DNA of 64,000 nucleotides, taken from positions 62,001 through 126,000 of the forward strand of contig JAHQIW010005536.1 of the NCBI GenBank assembly GCA_019055375.1, written 5' to 3'. The position numbers were made by a program, and so were the translations under genes. The notes below the pieces were generated by a model that saw nothing but the letters and a program-made list of their open reading frames with translations, had not been told where the DNA came from and did not search any database. The DNA comes from Parelaphostrongylus tenuis (taxonomy: Eukaryota; Nematoda; Chromadorea; Rhabditida; Metastrongylidae). Shown in pieces: positions 54,801 through 59,413 of this stretch. The number at the start of each line of letters is the position of its first letter. Position 1 is the stretch's first letter.

Positions 54801-57800
54801 AGTTCTACTGCCAATTCACGGAAACTTGATGACGGCTCATTTTCCAAACCAGAAATCAAGTCTTCGTCATCGACTTCGGTTGGTCATCCGCATCTGGGTC
54901 TGTCGATCAACTCTTCATTTCCGGCCTTGAACTCACGAATTCGCTCGCGCACTGTTGGTTCTCCACCCGTACGGTCGCCCCAAGCTTTGTTGATTCGGCG
55001 AGCAGCATCAACAGCATGTGAACCAAATTTGTACTCGTAAAGCATCAGCAAACGTTTTTGTTTCCTGGACAATTCCATTCTGCAGCAGATATAGACAAAT
55101 TATATTTCAATAGAGGTGCATGAAGTAGATCCTCCGAATGATATGAAAATCACACACGATTCTTACGAAAAAACGACATTACCATCCAAACGATGGAAAT
55201 TTTCTTTCCAACCCTGATAATTTCGACAACGCCTGTGGAAAGATTGATTTCCGACTAAATCAAGCGAACAAGATGCTTATGAGGGACGGATGGGTTTTGA
55301 ATGCTCCATTCACGCTCAACGAAACGAACATCTCCGAATGCTCCAGTTACGTCTATTTGGGTCGTAAAATCAACATGATGAATGACCTAGCTCCCGAGTT
55401 GAGCAGGAGAAAACGGACGGCAGGGGAGCGTTTCAGAGCATCGAGGACGTAATGAAGAGGACAAAGAACATACGACTCCATGCCCACCTTTTCGACTCGA
55501 CGGTTACCCCTGCCCTAACGTATGCAGCAGAAACCTAGTGTCTACATAAGCAAGATGAAAGACCACTTGGCGTTATTGAACGTGCAGTCGAAAGGTCGAT
55601 GCTAGGAGTATCCCGTATCTCGCAAATGAAGAAAAAGATCTGAATGCCTGACTTACGTTATCAATCAAAAGTCAGTGGTGTTGTTCTACACGCTAAGCTG
55701 TCGAAAATGAGGTGGGCGGGCACGCAACGCGCTTTAACGACAAGCTATGAACGTGAGCCGTTATTTGACTAGATTTCTCGGGATGTCAAGCGCTCCACTG
55801 AAAAACCACCAACTGTATGGTCTGATTACTTCACAAAAATCCTAGAAAAAATATGATGCTCAGCGAATCTCTGGAGTGAGAAGGACCGTTTGGGCTACTC
55901 CTGCACGTGATAGAGAGAAATGGAAGTGTTGCTGGTGTCCGCTCAAGTCACTCGACAATTAACGGGGTGACAGGTGATACTCATAATAGTTCGGTGGAGA
56001 TTAGAATATGGTGAAATTGTACCAAATTTGCGACTGCCTCGAGGAAATCTAATTTAATAAAGGTGAAATACTAATTGTTTATGTGAGATTTCAACTTAAT
56101 GGATCTGCACTCTCGAACGTAAGATCTGATTGATGCCATAGCGTGTGGCATTTGTCGTTTGGCTAAATCACTGACTAAAAAATTATAATGACGAAATTGC
56201 ATTCATCTTTAAACAGTGGAAAGTCTCTTATAATAAGAGGAGCTTGATCTCCCTTTTCATAATTGTTTTACTGTACTGGTTGTTACGTATACGAAATTTT
56301 TGTATAAAGAAGGAAGAAAAGAAGAAATATATTAATATCATATAGTATGATTAAGACCGGCTGTCTATTAACCTCGGCATGCTTCAGTATGTCCTAGTTT
56401 GTTCTTCAAGCCAAATACGAGATGTTAAAAAACTCTTCATTCATTCAACAGCTGACAATTTGGCAGTTCGCCTTCTTCAGAGCCTGGAAAGGTCAAATTG
56501 TCTGCAGTCCATTTTAGATCCAACTTGGATTGCAAACAATTTGACCTTTCCACGTTCTGAAAAAGGCGAACAGCCTAAACGTCGGCTGTTGAATGAATTT
56601 CATAACATCTCGTGTTTGACCTAAAGAAGAAAACTGGAATACGCAGTGTTCGCAAAAGAGAATTATTCTCATAATACAAGAGTGGCCCTTTCAACTGATT
56701 TCTATTGTTTTCACTCTTCAGTATATTGCTTTTTGTAAGCGAAATTGGATTGCTTTCAGAAACTGTGAATGGAGACTTTCTTCGCTGTCGTGGTGAAGTT
56801 CTCGGCGGCTCCATGAGAGACTACTCGCCCCGCCGAACAACTGTAAATGGCGCGATATCGTGTAATGGTGAATTTTGCTTTGAACCTTACTGAGAAACAG
56901 ATAGACGTTTGGCTGTTTTACTACGGTTGAAAAGAAAGTTCTGGGGCACTCTAATAAGCATGAGATAACTCCCATGCATATTAATGAAATATTACAGTTT
57001 CCCAAGCGGGGTTTTCCCACTGAAGGCCTAAATATTATTCGTCTTTTTTCTCACTTAGTAACATGCCTCCGTCATGTCTAACGATACATCGAAGTTCGTG
57101 TTTTATTGCGTCATCTCTTTGGAGAAAGGGTCTTTCACAGCGAGTTTCAGTCGATGAAATCAACGAAGTTAAAGGGGAAGGCTGAACAAGAAAATCTGCT
57201 GATGGACGCTGGTTACAACGCTTTAATGCCAGTGATCTTGACATCGAAGATAAGGCTTTTGTGATCAATGCAGCACTTTTTGACGCGTAACCGACTTGAA
57301 TCGTTCGATGTAGTTGAAGGGGCGCCGTGGCCGAGTGGTTGTTGTGCTCGTCGCGGCGTGCGTGTAGACTAGTTCCACCGCACCTCTCTCCGGCAGTCAA
57401 CAACAACGCCTTATGGAACGTCACAGCAAGGTTATCCTCGAGGTTGCAAGGAGACTCTCTCAGCCAGTATTTTGTGCCGTTCAAGAAGCAGAAAAACGAA
57501 TTGAATGCTAAAAGTATTGGGATCCGCACAGTGAAAAAAACACTTTAATGACGGATCAAATAATGTGCTAAAGTGCTAAAGATGTAGTTAGAGATGCATG
57601 TCAAGTGTTCTTGATTCGAAGACGAAGGAACTGTACTTCGACCAGATCCGAAAGTTGGCGGATCTATGCAGAAAGTCCTAGAAAACGATGGCCTTTCATT
57701 TTGAAGAGTAGTTATTGTTGTTTTTGTTTGGAATTTATGGTAAATTTTCAATTTTTTTACAAGTGCCTTAGAACTTTCTTTCCAACCTAATATGACATTG

Positions 57801-59413
57801 TTATGTACTGAGTGATACTGTCTCAACAGCGTAATAACTAAGTAGGTTCGGAAAAACTGGATGTTGGTCCGGTGCCTTCTGGCCTTCCACCACGTGCTCC
57901 AATACGAAATACAACGGTGACTGCTTCACTTCGTACCCATGCGGTCCCACCACCGTATTCTGCTTGCTGCAAACAGAAGCCGCCACCGTATCCTGGACGC
58001 GCACCCTCGGTGGGTTTTTTATTCGCGTTATTTTCACATTATCAATTACTGCGTTCGCAAGTTAGTTCCAAGACATATATCTTCCACATTGAAGTTAATC
58101 TGTCTCGTTTTGCATCATCTCTGTCACAGACCTCATCCTGCTCTACACCACTGCCAGCATCTTTTGTACCTCAATCATCTTCGACGCCAAAAAGCTCACA
58201 TGAATCGCCCTCTGAAAAAGGAGTGGCAGATAAACCGCCTGATCAGGTCGTAGCTGAAGGTGAAAGGAGGACGTTCATTAGGGAAAAGGTTAGCTTTACT
58301 AGAACAAAATAATAATCTGTGTTGATCAAAAATCGAGCGCTAATGATATTATACAATCTGTGATACCAGCTGGTATGCAGAATCACTACAATGAAGTTCA
58401 GAATGAAAGGGACAGAATTCGTAACGCTATATACCGTCATTTACAACGGATGGCATCAAATAAACAATTGTGGGTCTTTTCGTGAAATGAATTTTGATGT
58501 GAATAGTCCAAGGACAAGTCACTGTTTTATCACTGGTAGACAATTCGGATAACAAGTTGCTGGCTCAGAAATTAGCTTTGAAGGAAAGAAGCACCCCTTC
58601 AGCAGCTCTTAAATGAGAGACCGGGAAAATGTGTGTGCCACCCTATTTGCACTATAGTTATCAGCCATGCACAAATAAAACCTTCAACACAGATTAAAGC
58701 CATGATCAAACTTCCACAATATTTCCAAAAACGTACCATGATCTAAACAATTTTTCCACGTGATCCTATAAAACGATGATGACGTACACAAAAATTTATC
58801 TCACTGTTTTTGGGCAGTGTTATGAAGTTTTGATTATATATCCGGGAATGTTGAGTGATATGCAGAACTTGAATCTTTAGGCGGGGGTTGAACCTGCAAC
58901 CTACCCATTCCACGGGCCCATGCTACCACTTAACTCCTTCAACTAAAGCCTCGCCTATTCAACAACCTTCTTGTATATATGAGATCGCATATCGAGGTTT
59001 CTCATTTGAGCTGCGCTTCACCAGAGAAAATTCGACTCGAACGAAATGAAGACAAAGACCAACAACAACGAGGAGAACGACTAAAGATATCGACTCGAAA
59101 TATACGCCTTACAGTAGACGAAGACGTCGAAACAGCAAAAAAAAAAGACTTATTTTTATCAACTTCATACAATTCGCTTTATCAACAAAGAATATGTTAT
59201 TGATTACTAATGCTGAAGTTAAAGTGAAGGCGGTTTCGAGATTATTCCCGGCTGAGAAGCTTTGCATATCCATTTAGCATTCTTGTATTCATGATAATAC
59301 GATCGTTTCAGGAAGAACGATTGGACAAAGCAATGAGTATCTACGAAAATGTCTCGCAAGCTGAAGTTCGTGCCAATGAGAGTACTGTATGGTACGAGTA
59401 CGGCTGCGTTTAG
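5809..59413 (+). CDS. grdn-1: Girdin/Daple (CCDC88-family) Hook and coiled-coil protein, about 39 exons over 53.6 kb
   Basis: This is a spliced gene rebuilt by joining exons whose phases agree. Seen: a Hook domain, a long coiled coil, the family block [14 protein letters not shown] (52,860-52,910), and the terminal VWYEYGCV followed by TAG at 59,413. That ending is the Daple C-terminus. The joined exons total about 4,500 nt, or about 1,490 residues, against roughly 1,870-2,030 in vertebrate Girdin and Daple. Known of the family: the Hook domain links to dynein and microtubules, the coiled coil dimerises, and the Daple C-terminus binds the Dishevelled PDZ domain. C. elegans GRDN-1 acts in basal-body positioning and ciliogenesis. 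Inferred: the same role here. Introns run from about 45 bp to 16.4 kb and are full of transposons. The initiator is unsettled; 5,830 is the first in-frame ATG. Oddities are a frameshift in the exon at 43,252 and a phase problem at 49,274. Individual exons are listed in the block entries. Confidence 0.92.
7243..7485 (-). mobile_element. RTE retrotransposon 3' end, 243 bp, with target duplication
   Basis: The minus strand reads [20 protein letters not shown] and onward to the end of the RTE reverse transcriptase ORF, then the (cacctgtat)n-type tail. It is flanked by gtttctacaaat at 7,231-7,242 and 7,486-7,497, a 12-bp target duplication. It is severely 5'-truncated and inserted in a grdn-1 intron. 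Confidence 0.9.
8018..8076 (+). mobile_element. RTE 3'-end fragment
   Basis: Matches the last about 60 bp of the RTE elements (acccgctcgag, then cgatgattaacggga and acaggtgacaggtga). More diverged than the other copies. Confidence 0.6.
8236..8398 (+). repeat. Dispersed repeat also found inside the mariner at 34,720
   Basis: About 163 bp matches 34,794-34,955, with shared words such as tagtgcta, ctcgtcctg-like, gacgccgagtaaaaaaa and cagatgatg. No coding signal. Identity unknown. Confidence 0.6.
8981..9075 (+). mobile_element. Possible tRNA-derived SINE head
   Basis: A B-box-like gagttcgaatctc at about 9,018 follows ggtagataacccatc, as in other SINE heads in this window. No second copy was aligned. 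Confidence 0.35.
11190..11285 (-). mobile_element. Possible tRNA-derived SINE head
   Basis: The minus strand has ggttcgatccc, a good B box, preceded by a tRNA-like gcgcactggcgcg stretch. It sits in a grdn-1 intron. Confidence 0.45.
12031..12168 (+). CDS. Possible cassette exon of grdn-1 (46 codons, phase 0/0)
   Basis: A 138-nt open stretch lies between a good acceptor (aattttacag) and a good donor (gtgagt), both in phase 0. It could therefore sit between the Hook exons ending at 9,955 and starting at 15,792 without changing frame. It begins [11 protein letters not shown], which resembles the ETLQQL at this point of vertebrate Hook domains. However, the downstream exon already supplies that helix with no gap, so inclusion would add 46 mostly basic residues inside the domain. 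It may be a rare alternative exon or chance. Confidence 0.3.
13174..13353. repeat. Hairpin element (inverted repeat)
   Basis: The left arm gtggacc..cggcc..ctgcatctc pairs with the right arm gagatgcag..ggccg..ggtccac, and pairing continues inward through tggacgg and ctccacct. The whole of 180 bp can fold on itself. Foldback or MITE-like. Confidence 0.75.
14119..14420 (-). mobile_element. mariner transposase N-terminal fragment
   Basis: The minus strand reads [20 protein letters not shown], the start of a mariner transposase helix-turn-helix (MELSREH type). The rest is missing or unrecognisable. Confidence 0.65.
14975..15205 (-). mobile_element. Possible LTR-retrotransposon integrase fragment
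   Basis: The minus strand reads [20 protein letters not shown], which resembles the integrase segment TG.SP..L..GR found in Ty3/gypsy elements. No LTRs or other domains are seen nearby. Weak call. Confidence 0.3.
16449..16596. repeat. Hairpin element with ttaaccctttg ends
   Basis: Inverted ends ttttaaccctttg and caaagggttaaaa enclose imperfect arms. The two strands even encode similar peptides ([12 protein letters not shown] and [12 protein letters not shown]), as a palindrome would. MITE-like. Confidence 0.7.
16930..17436 (-). pseudogene. DDX49: Second DDX49-type helicase pseudogene fragment, head-to-head with the first
   Basis: On the minus strand this holds the C-terminal third of the same helicase: a decayed motif V region (HVAS, then [14 protein letters not shown]), [20 protein letters not shown] (motif VI, normally HRVGRSAR) and the tail [20 protein letters not shown]. 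Upstream parts are frameshifted and share nucleotide stretches with the plus-strand copy. The two copies meet near 17,436 in opposite orientation. Confidence 0.85.
17437..18640 (+). pseudogene. DDX49: DDX49/Dbp8-type DEAD-box helicase pseudogene, intronless
   Basis: Broken but continuous similarity to DDX49 without introns: [20 protein letters not shown] (motif Ia region), [25 protein letters not shown] (degraded TPGRLADH), [10 protein letters not shown] (motif II, DEAD changed to DEAH), [45 protein letters not shown] (motif V) and a tail [19 protein letters not shown]. Motif I (GKT) is not recognisable. Several stops and frame changes interrupt it, for example after DEAHQM at 17,848. Lack of introns suggests a processed copy of an mRNA. 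It lies inside the large grdn-1 intron. Confidence 0.85.
18650..20270. other. Intron stretch with nothing recognised
   Basis: AT-rich sequence with short spurious ORFs. No repeat, RNA or exon could be supported. Confidence 0.5.
20272..20530 (-). mobile_element. tRNA Ser/Leu-derived SINE, family 3, copy A
   Basis: On the minus strand the head gccgtgacagagtggttgtg resembles the A-box region of tRNA-Ser/Leu. The body matches 57,316-57,580, including ctctctccggcggtcaac, cctcgaggttgca and the tail tgacggatcaaat. Confidence 0.75.
20592..20820 (-). mobile_element. tRNA Ser/Leu-derived SINE, family 3, copy B (tandem)
   Basis: More diverged copy of the same SINE, same orientation, 60 bp from copy A: minus strand has gagtggttgtgatgttcgc at the head, and the body shares tctccggcggccaac and tactggaatccgcaca. 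Confidence 0.75.
20830..22258. other. Intron stretch with nothing recognised
   Basis: A motif ggtttcgacttcctcagaa followed by ctggaagagtcaa near 21,047 resembles the palindromic core at 6,940 and 56,470. Otherwise nothing supported. Confidence 0.4.
22329..22553 (-). other. Unidentified open reading frame, possible minus-strand exon
   Basis: After a possible acceptor (cggtcctag) the minus strand is open for about 68 codons to TAG: Gly/Asp-rich ([14 protein letters not shown]), then [20 protein letters not shown] and KDPIWGR. It is more GC-rich than its surroundings. A second open frame overlaps it. No family recognised; could be a nested gene, transposon piece or chance. Confidence 0.3.
22660..25480. 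other. Intron stretch with nothing firmly recognised
   Basis: Minus-strand ORFs at 24,768-24,974 ([20 protein letters not shown]) and 25,156-25,359 are open but match nothing I know. No splice pattern links them. Confidence 0.4.
25487..25677 (-). other. Unidentified open reading frame, possible terminal exon
   Basis: The minus strand has a clear acceptor (gactcacccag) followed by an open frame: [20 protein letters not shown], then [20 protein letters not shown], and a stop after KIDWF. Coding-like composition, family unknown. Confidence 0.35.
25720..27919. other. Intron stretch with one SINE
   Basis: Apart from the SINE at 26,735, several short ORFs occur (for example a 99-codon one at 26,719) with no family match. 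Nothing else supported. Confidence 0.4.
26735..26812 (-). mobile_element. tRNA-derived SINE, family 2, copy
   Basis: On the minus strand: gcagtggtagcacgcgctc and ggaacgcgggtgcaactccc, the same head as the copies at 32,053, 45,585 and 58,845. Confidence 0.6.
27931..28330 (+). mobile_element. RTE retrotransposon 3' end, 400 bp, with target duplication
   Basis: Plus strand encodes KIRWAGH-type sequence (out of frame by one base near 28,022 relative to the 43.6-kb copy), then [20 protein letters not shown] and [19 protein letters not shown] to the end of the RT ORF, followed by acaggtgatacaggtg. Flanked by atagccgcagt at 27,920-27,930 and 28,331-28,341. Sense relative to grdn-1. Confidence 0.92.
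28342..32052. other. Intron stretch, mostly unannotated
   Basis: Holds a pyrimidine-rich tract (29,850-29,990). Open frames at 31,374-31,646 and on the minus strand at 30,671-30,959 are unexplained. A splice-flanked 98-nt frame at 28,960-29,057 was examined and rejected. Confidence 0.4.
29850..29990 (+). repeat. Polypyrimidine tract
   Basis: About 140 bp almost entirely C and T, with runs such as ctctttcttttcctcttctc. Simple sequence; polypurine on the other strand. Confidence 0.8.
32053..32160 (+). mobile_element. tRNA-derived SINE, family 2, copy
   Basis: Head gggtagtggtagcatgcacc and B box gagttcaactcccg, followed by tggcatgtcactcagcattc and tcggata, shared with the copy at 58,845. Confidence 0.7.
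32273..34029 (+). CDS. grdn-1: grdn-1 end of Hook domain and linker, three exons
   Basis: Exons are 32273-32415, 33325-33459 and 33945-34029. The first carries [19 protein letters not shown], the best conserved Hook-domain helix of CCDC88 proteins ([19 protein letters not shown] type). The second continues with [14 protein letters not shown] and [18 protein letters not shown], matching the HIQEVTHNQENV and LIDERDE parts of Girdin. The third is a Ser/Gly/Glu-rich linker ([12 protein letters not shown]) where vertebrate proteins also have a low-complexity segment before the coiled coil. The first intron holds a decayed minus-strand mariner. Confidence 0.92.
32697..33255 (-). mobile_element. Decayed mariner (ggctgaggaaaaagttcc family)
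   Basis: Starts after a TA with gattgaggaaaaagttcctt. The interior matches the mariner at 60,223-60,981 in the same orientation, for example aagctttcggatctgc and gtgtgaggtttg. No intact ORF. The right end is hard to place. Confidence 0.8.
34720..35792 (+). mobile_element. mariner, 1.07 kb, decayed, carrying another repeat
   Basis: Ends are ctaggctgaggaaaaagttc and the degraded inverse ggaatttttttcaatc, both next to TA. The transposase remnant reads [20 protein letters not shown] (second catalytic Asp region) and [18 protein letters not shown], with frameshifts. A 163-bp repeat (34,794-34,955) lies near its left end. It is in a grdn-1 intron. Confidence 0.85.
34794..34955 (+). repeat. Dispersed repeat inside a mariner
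   Basis: Second copy of the repeat at 8,236-8,398. Other mariners of this family lack it at this position, so it appears to be an insertion. Confidence 0.55.
35971..38584 (+). CDS. grdn-1: grdn-1 coiled coil, seven small exons
   Basis: Exons are 35971-36064, 36128-36188, 36687-36779, 37137-37223, 37807-37890, 38354-38428 and 38493-38584. All phases agree. Every exon reads as heptad-rich coiled coil. Recognisable Girdin blocks are AELRKLRKE, the piece [14 protein letters not shown] (vertebrate ADARSARAYRDELD) and [15 protein letters not shown] (vertebrate KKRIEELLEENMVLE). At 38,428 the frame requires the weaker donor gtggga; the nearby gtgaag would put a stop in the next exon. Confidence 0.9.
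39393..40430. repeat. Dispersed repeat, copy split by a mariner
   Basis: Left half 39,393-39,524 and right half 40,250-40,430 both match the continuous copy at 1-425. The two halves are separated exactly by the mariner. Confidence 0.65.
39527..40247 (+). mobile_element. mariner, 721 bp, internally deleted
   Basis: Inverted ends cgattggagagaaagttc and gttgtggaac-type ggttggagagaaag are each next to TA (39,525-39,526; 40,248-40,249). The remnant reads [20 protein letters not shown] and, in degraded form, [14 protein letters not shown], the last two catalytic regions. The N-terminal part is deleted. It lies in a grdn-1 intron. Confidence 0.9.
40442..40796 (+). CDS. grdn-1: grdn-1 longest coiled-coil exon
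   Basis: This 355-nt exon starts with the base that completes AG|G from the exon ending at 38,584. It opens with [20 protein letters not shown] and continues as coiled coil rich in Glu, Arg, Leu and Gln. [17 protein letters not shown] matches the vertebrate ASSRILKLEKENQSLQ segment. The donor is either gtggta at 40,797 or gtaata at 40,800; both keep the frame. The upstream intron contains a mariner nested in an older repeat. Confidence 0.9.
40968..41240 (+). mobile_element. tRNA-derived SINE, family 1, copy B
   Basis: Head gacgctctgcgttcgatagt with B box gttcgattcc, then the body shared with 3,826-4,085. In a grdn-1 intron. Confidence 0.7.
41250..42752. other. Intron stretch, unidentified repeat-like segment
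   Basis: A 13-bp direct repeat tacttattcgata occurs at 41,742 and 42,409. Between them a GC-richer patch (42,150-42,360) gives open frames on the minus strand. It may be a solo LTR or other insertion; not resolved. Confidence 0.3.
42753..43477 (+). CDS. grdn-1: grdn-1 coiled coil, two exons, the second with an apparent frameshift
   Basis: Exons are 42753-42884 (44 codons, clean) and 43252-43477. The second starts in phase 0 ([16 protein letters not shown]) and stays open to a TGA at 43,453-43,455. The remaining sequence up to the gtaatt donor at 43,478 reads as good coiled coil ([16 protein letters not shown]) in another frame, and that frame joins the next exon correctly. The exon is 226 nt, one base too long. 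Possibilities are a single-base insertion near 43,430 (assembly or real), or use of an earlier in-frame donor such as gtagaa at 43,408. Confidence 0.8.
43579..43948 (-). mobile_element. RTE retrotransposon 3' end, 370 bp, with target duplication
   Basis: The minus strand encodes an unbroken RT C-terminus ([39 protein letters not shown], to the stop) and ends in (acaggtgat)n. Flanked by cgcccattactt at 43,567-43,578 and 43,949-43,960. Antisense in a grdn-1 intron, 20 bp upstream of the next exon's acceptor. Confidence 0.93.
43979..44551 (+). CDS. grdn-1: grdn-1 coiled coil, three exons
   Basis: Exons are 43979-44140, 44207-44359 and 44418-44551, separated by introns of only 66 and 58 bp. They read [15 protein letters not shown], then [18 protein letters not shown] (vertebrate TLREDLVLEKLKSQQL), then [20 protein letters not shown]. 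The second exon is a strong family match. The last ends in phase 2 (AG) and joins the exon at 45,837. Confidence 0.9.
44552..45836. other. grdn-1 intron with a SINE
   Basis: Apart from the SINE at 45,585 nothing is supported. Confidence 0.5.
45585..45685 (+). mobile_element. tRNA-derived SINE, family 2, copy
   Basis: Has ggaacgcgggttcagctctc followed by tatcagcattcctagata, the head and body words of the family. Confidence 0.55.
45837..46262 (+). CDS. grdn-1: grdn-1 coiled coil, two exons
   Basis: Exons are 45837-45918 ([20 protein letters not shown]) and 46155-46262 ([19 protein letters not shown]). The first begins with the A that completes AG|A from the exon ending at 44,551; an acceptor three bases later would also work. 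Both end on codon boundaries. They are Glu/Lys/Arg-rich coiled coil with no other domain. Confidence 0.8.
46263..48803. other. grdn-1 intron, 2.5 kb, nothing recognised
   Basis: A 141-codon ORF at 48,362-48,787 has no coding character that I can defend. No repeats identified. Confidence 0.5.
48804..49636 (+). CDS. grdn-1: grdn-1 coiled coil, three exons, with a splice-phase question
   Basis: Exons are 48804-48872 ([18 protein letters not shown]), 49209-49274 ([20 protein letters not shown]) and 49499-49636 ([19 protein letters not shown], matching vertebrate AYEALLQDHEHLGTLHE). The best-looking donor of the middle exon (gtgagt at 49,295) leaves phase 2, while the next exon must start in phase 0. 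The in-frame donor is gtaatc at 49,275, used here. A one-base error is the alternative. Confidence 0.8.
50709..51803 (+). CDS. grdn-1: grdn-1 coiled coil, four exons
   Basis: Exons are 50709-50854, 51161-51341, 51387-51437 and 51741-51803. The first two are firm: [19 protein letters not shown] resembles vertebrate FLHHQLKGEYEELHA, and the acceptor ccgattacag at 51,160 restores phase. The third follows a 45-bp intron and needs a weak gttatg donor before a TGA at 51,447. The fourth ([10 protein letters not shown]) is short and less certain, but fits phase on both sides and leads into [16 protein letters not shown]. Confidence 0.75.
52400..52991 (+). CDS. grdn-1: grdn-1 end of coiled coil with family signature, three exons
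   Basis: Exons are 52400-52456 ([19 protein letters not shown]; vertebrate LLSRLKGNLEEENHHLLSQ), 52603-52692 and 52848-52991. The last contains [17 protein letters not shown], almost identical to vertebrate Girdin/Daple, followed by a basic segment ([17 protein letters not shown]) at the position of the vertebrate KALVKLIKPKK block. This is the strongest single match in the gene. Confidence 0.95.
53080..53424 (+). CDS. grdn-1: grdn-1 exon with two possible 3' ends: splice at 53,167 or stop at 53,424
   Basis: The exon starts [21 protein letters not shown] consensus donor (gtaaat at 53,168) in phase 1 joins the exon at 54,478 and gives the long form. If unspliced, the frame stays open for another 85 codons, GC-rich and Ser/Pro/Thr-rich ([16 protein letters not shown], then [18 protein letters not shown]), to TAG at 53,424. 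An AATAAA lies at 53,902. This would be a short form of about 1,345 residues without the PDZ-binding end. Both forms look plausible; which is used needs transcript data. Confidence 0.75.
   Translation, partial: RRPPVPSGGSTTEDSSVYSADEGSPPLTNGKCVPEHSTGTTAVVARLSKTTPTSTASSRSSAPAPVLTPSAQNGRSSLRLPSFKKRPMFRDDTFEGAYTNPNVKKMIDVQYVET
53425..54477. other. grdn-1: Intron of the long form, or 3' UTR of the short form
   Basis: AATAAA at 53,902-53,907 would fit a 3' end for the short form about 480 nt after its stop. No other feature seen. Confidence 0.5.
54478..56867 (+). CDS. grdn-1: grdn-1 disordered tail, two exons
   Basis: Exons are 54478-54573 ([19 protein letters not shown], acidic) and 56760-56867 ([17 protein letters not shown]). 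Each enters and leaves in phase 1, so they join to one another and to both neighbours. EEFEDF resembles part of the G-alpha-binding motif of Girdin/Daple (TLEEFLEES type) but lacks the Thr and the hydrophobic residues, so I do not call it. The intron between them holds a mariner, an RTE fragment and a hairpin element. Confidence 0.8.
54658..55217 (-). mobile_element. mariner, 560 bp, internally deleted
   Basis: Ends ctaggttagaaagaaagtct and the inverse of tcagggttggaaagaaaatt are each next to TA. The minus strand begins [20 protein letters not shown], then [12 protein letters not shown], the mariner helix-turn-helix. The catalytic part is gone. Confidence 0.88.
55220..55983 (+). mobile_element. 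RTE reverse transcriptase fragment, old copy
   Basis: Begins in the RT domain ([20 protein letters not shown]), continues through an AGERF-like block and a diverged RWAG segment, and ends in the RTE 3' tail aacggggtgacaggtgat. Stops and frameshifts are frequent. It abuts the mariner at 55,217. Confidence 0.85.
56411..56619. repeat. Hairpin element (inverted repeat)
   Basis: Left arm caaatacgagatgtta, ttcattcaacagc, gttcgcct and tggaaaggtcaaattgt recurs inverted on the right. Arms are about 95 bp. MITE-like, in a grdn-1 intron. Confidence 0.75.
56921..57790 (+). mobile_element. mariner interrupted by a SINE
   Basis: Ends ctacggttgaaaagaaagtt and the inverse of ttaggttggaaagaaagtt are each next to TA. 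The transposase is barely readable. At 57,316 a SINE is inserted. Lies in a grdn-1 intron. Confidence 0.85.
57316..57580 (+). mobile_element. tRNA Ser/Leu-derived SINE, family 3, copy C, inside a mariner
   Basis: Head gccgtggccgagtggttg (A box tggccgagtgg) and the body of copies A and B, ending in gacggatcaaat. Flanked by gatgtagtt at 57,307-57,315 and 57,581-57,589. Confidence 0.85.
57846..58288 (+). CDS. grdn-1: grdn-1 Pro-rich tail with two PPxY motifs, two exons
   Basis: Exons are 57846-58009 and 58130-58288. The first starts in phase 1 (G|GT) and contains [10 protein letters not shown] and [10 protein letters not shown], two PPxY motifs about a dozen residues apart. PPxY motifs are known ligands of WW domains. 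The second is Ser/Pro-rich ([16 protein letters not shown]) and ends ERRTFIREK on a codon boundary. Confidence 0.85.
58381..59413 (+). CDS. grdn-1: grdn-1 last exons, ending in PDZ-binding VWYEYGCV
   Basis: Exons are 58381-58469 or 58472 ([20 protein letters not shown]) and 59312-59413 ([18 protein letters not shown] up to VWYEYGCV and TAG). The penultimate donor is ambiguous: gtgggt at 58,470 leaves phase 2, while gtcttt at 58,473 leaves phase 0 and fits the last exon directly. If gtgggt is used, an extra exon is needed; a candidate lies at about 59,012-59,115 ([18 protein letters not shown]), phase-compatible but with a weak acceptor. The GCV end is a class of PDZ ligand known in Daple. Confidence 0.88.
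58845..58940 (-). mobile_element. tRNA-derived SINE, family 2, copy
   Basis: Minus strand: agttaagtggtagcatgggc, B box ggttcaaccccc, and tatcactcaacattcccgga. Between the last grdn-1 exons. Confidence 0.7.
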
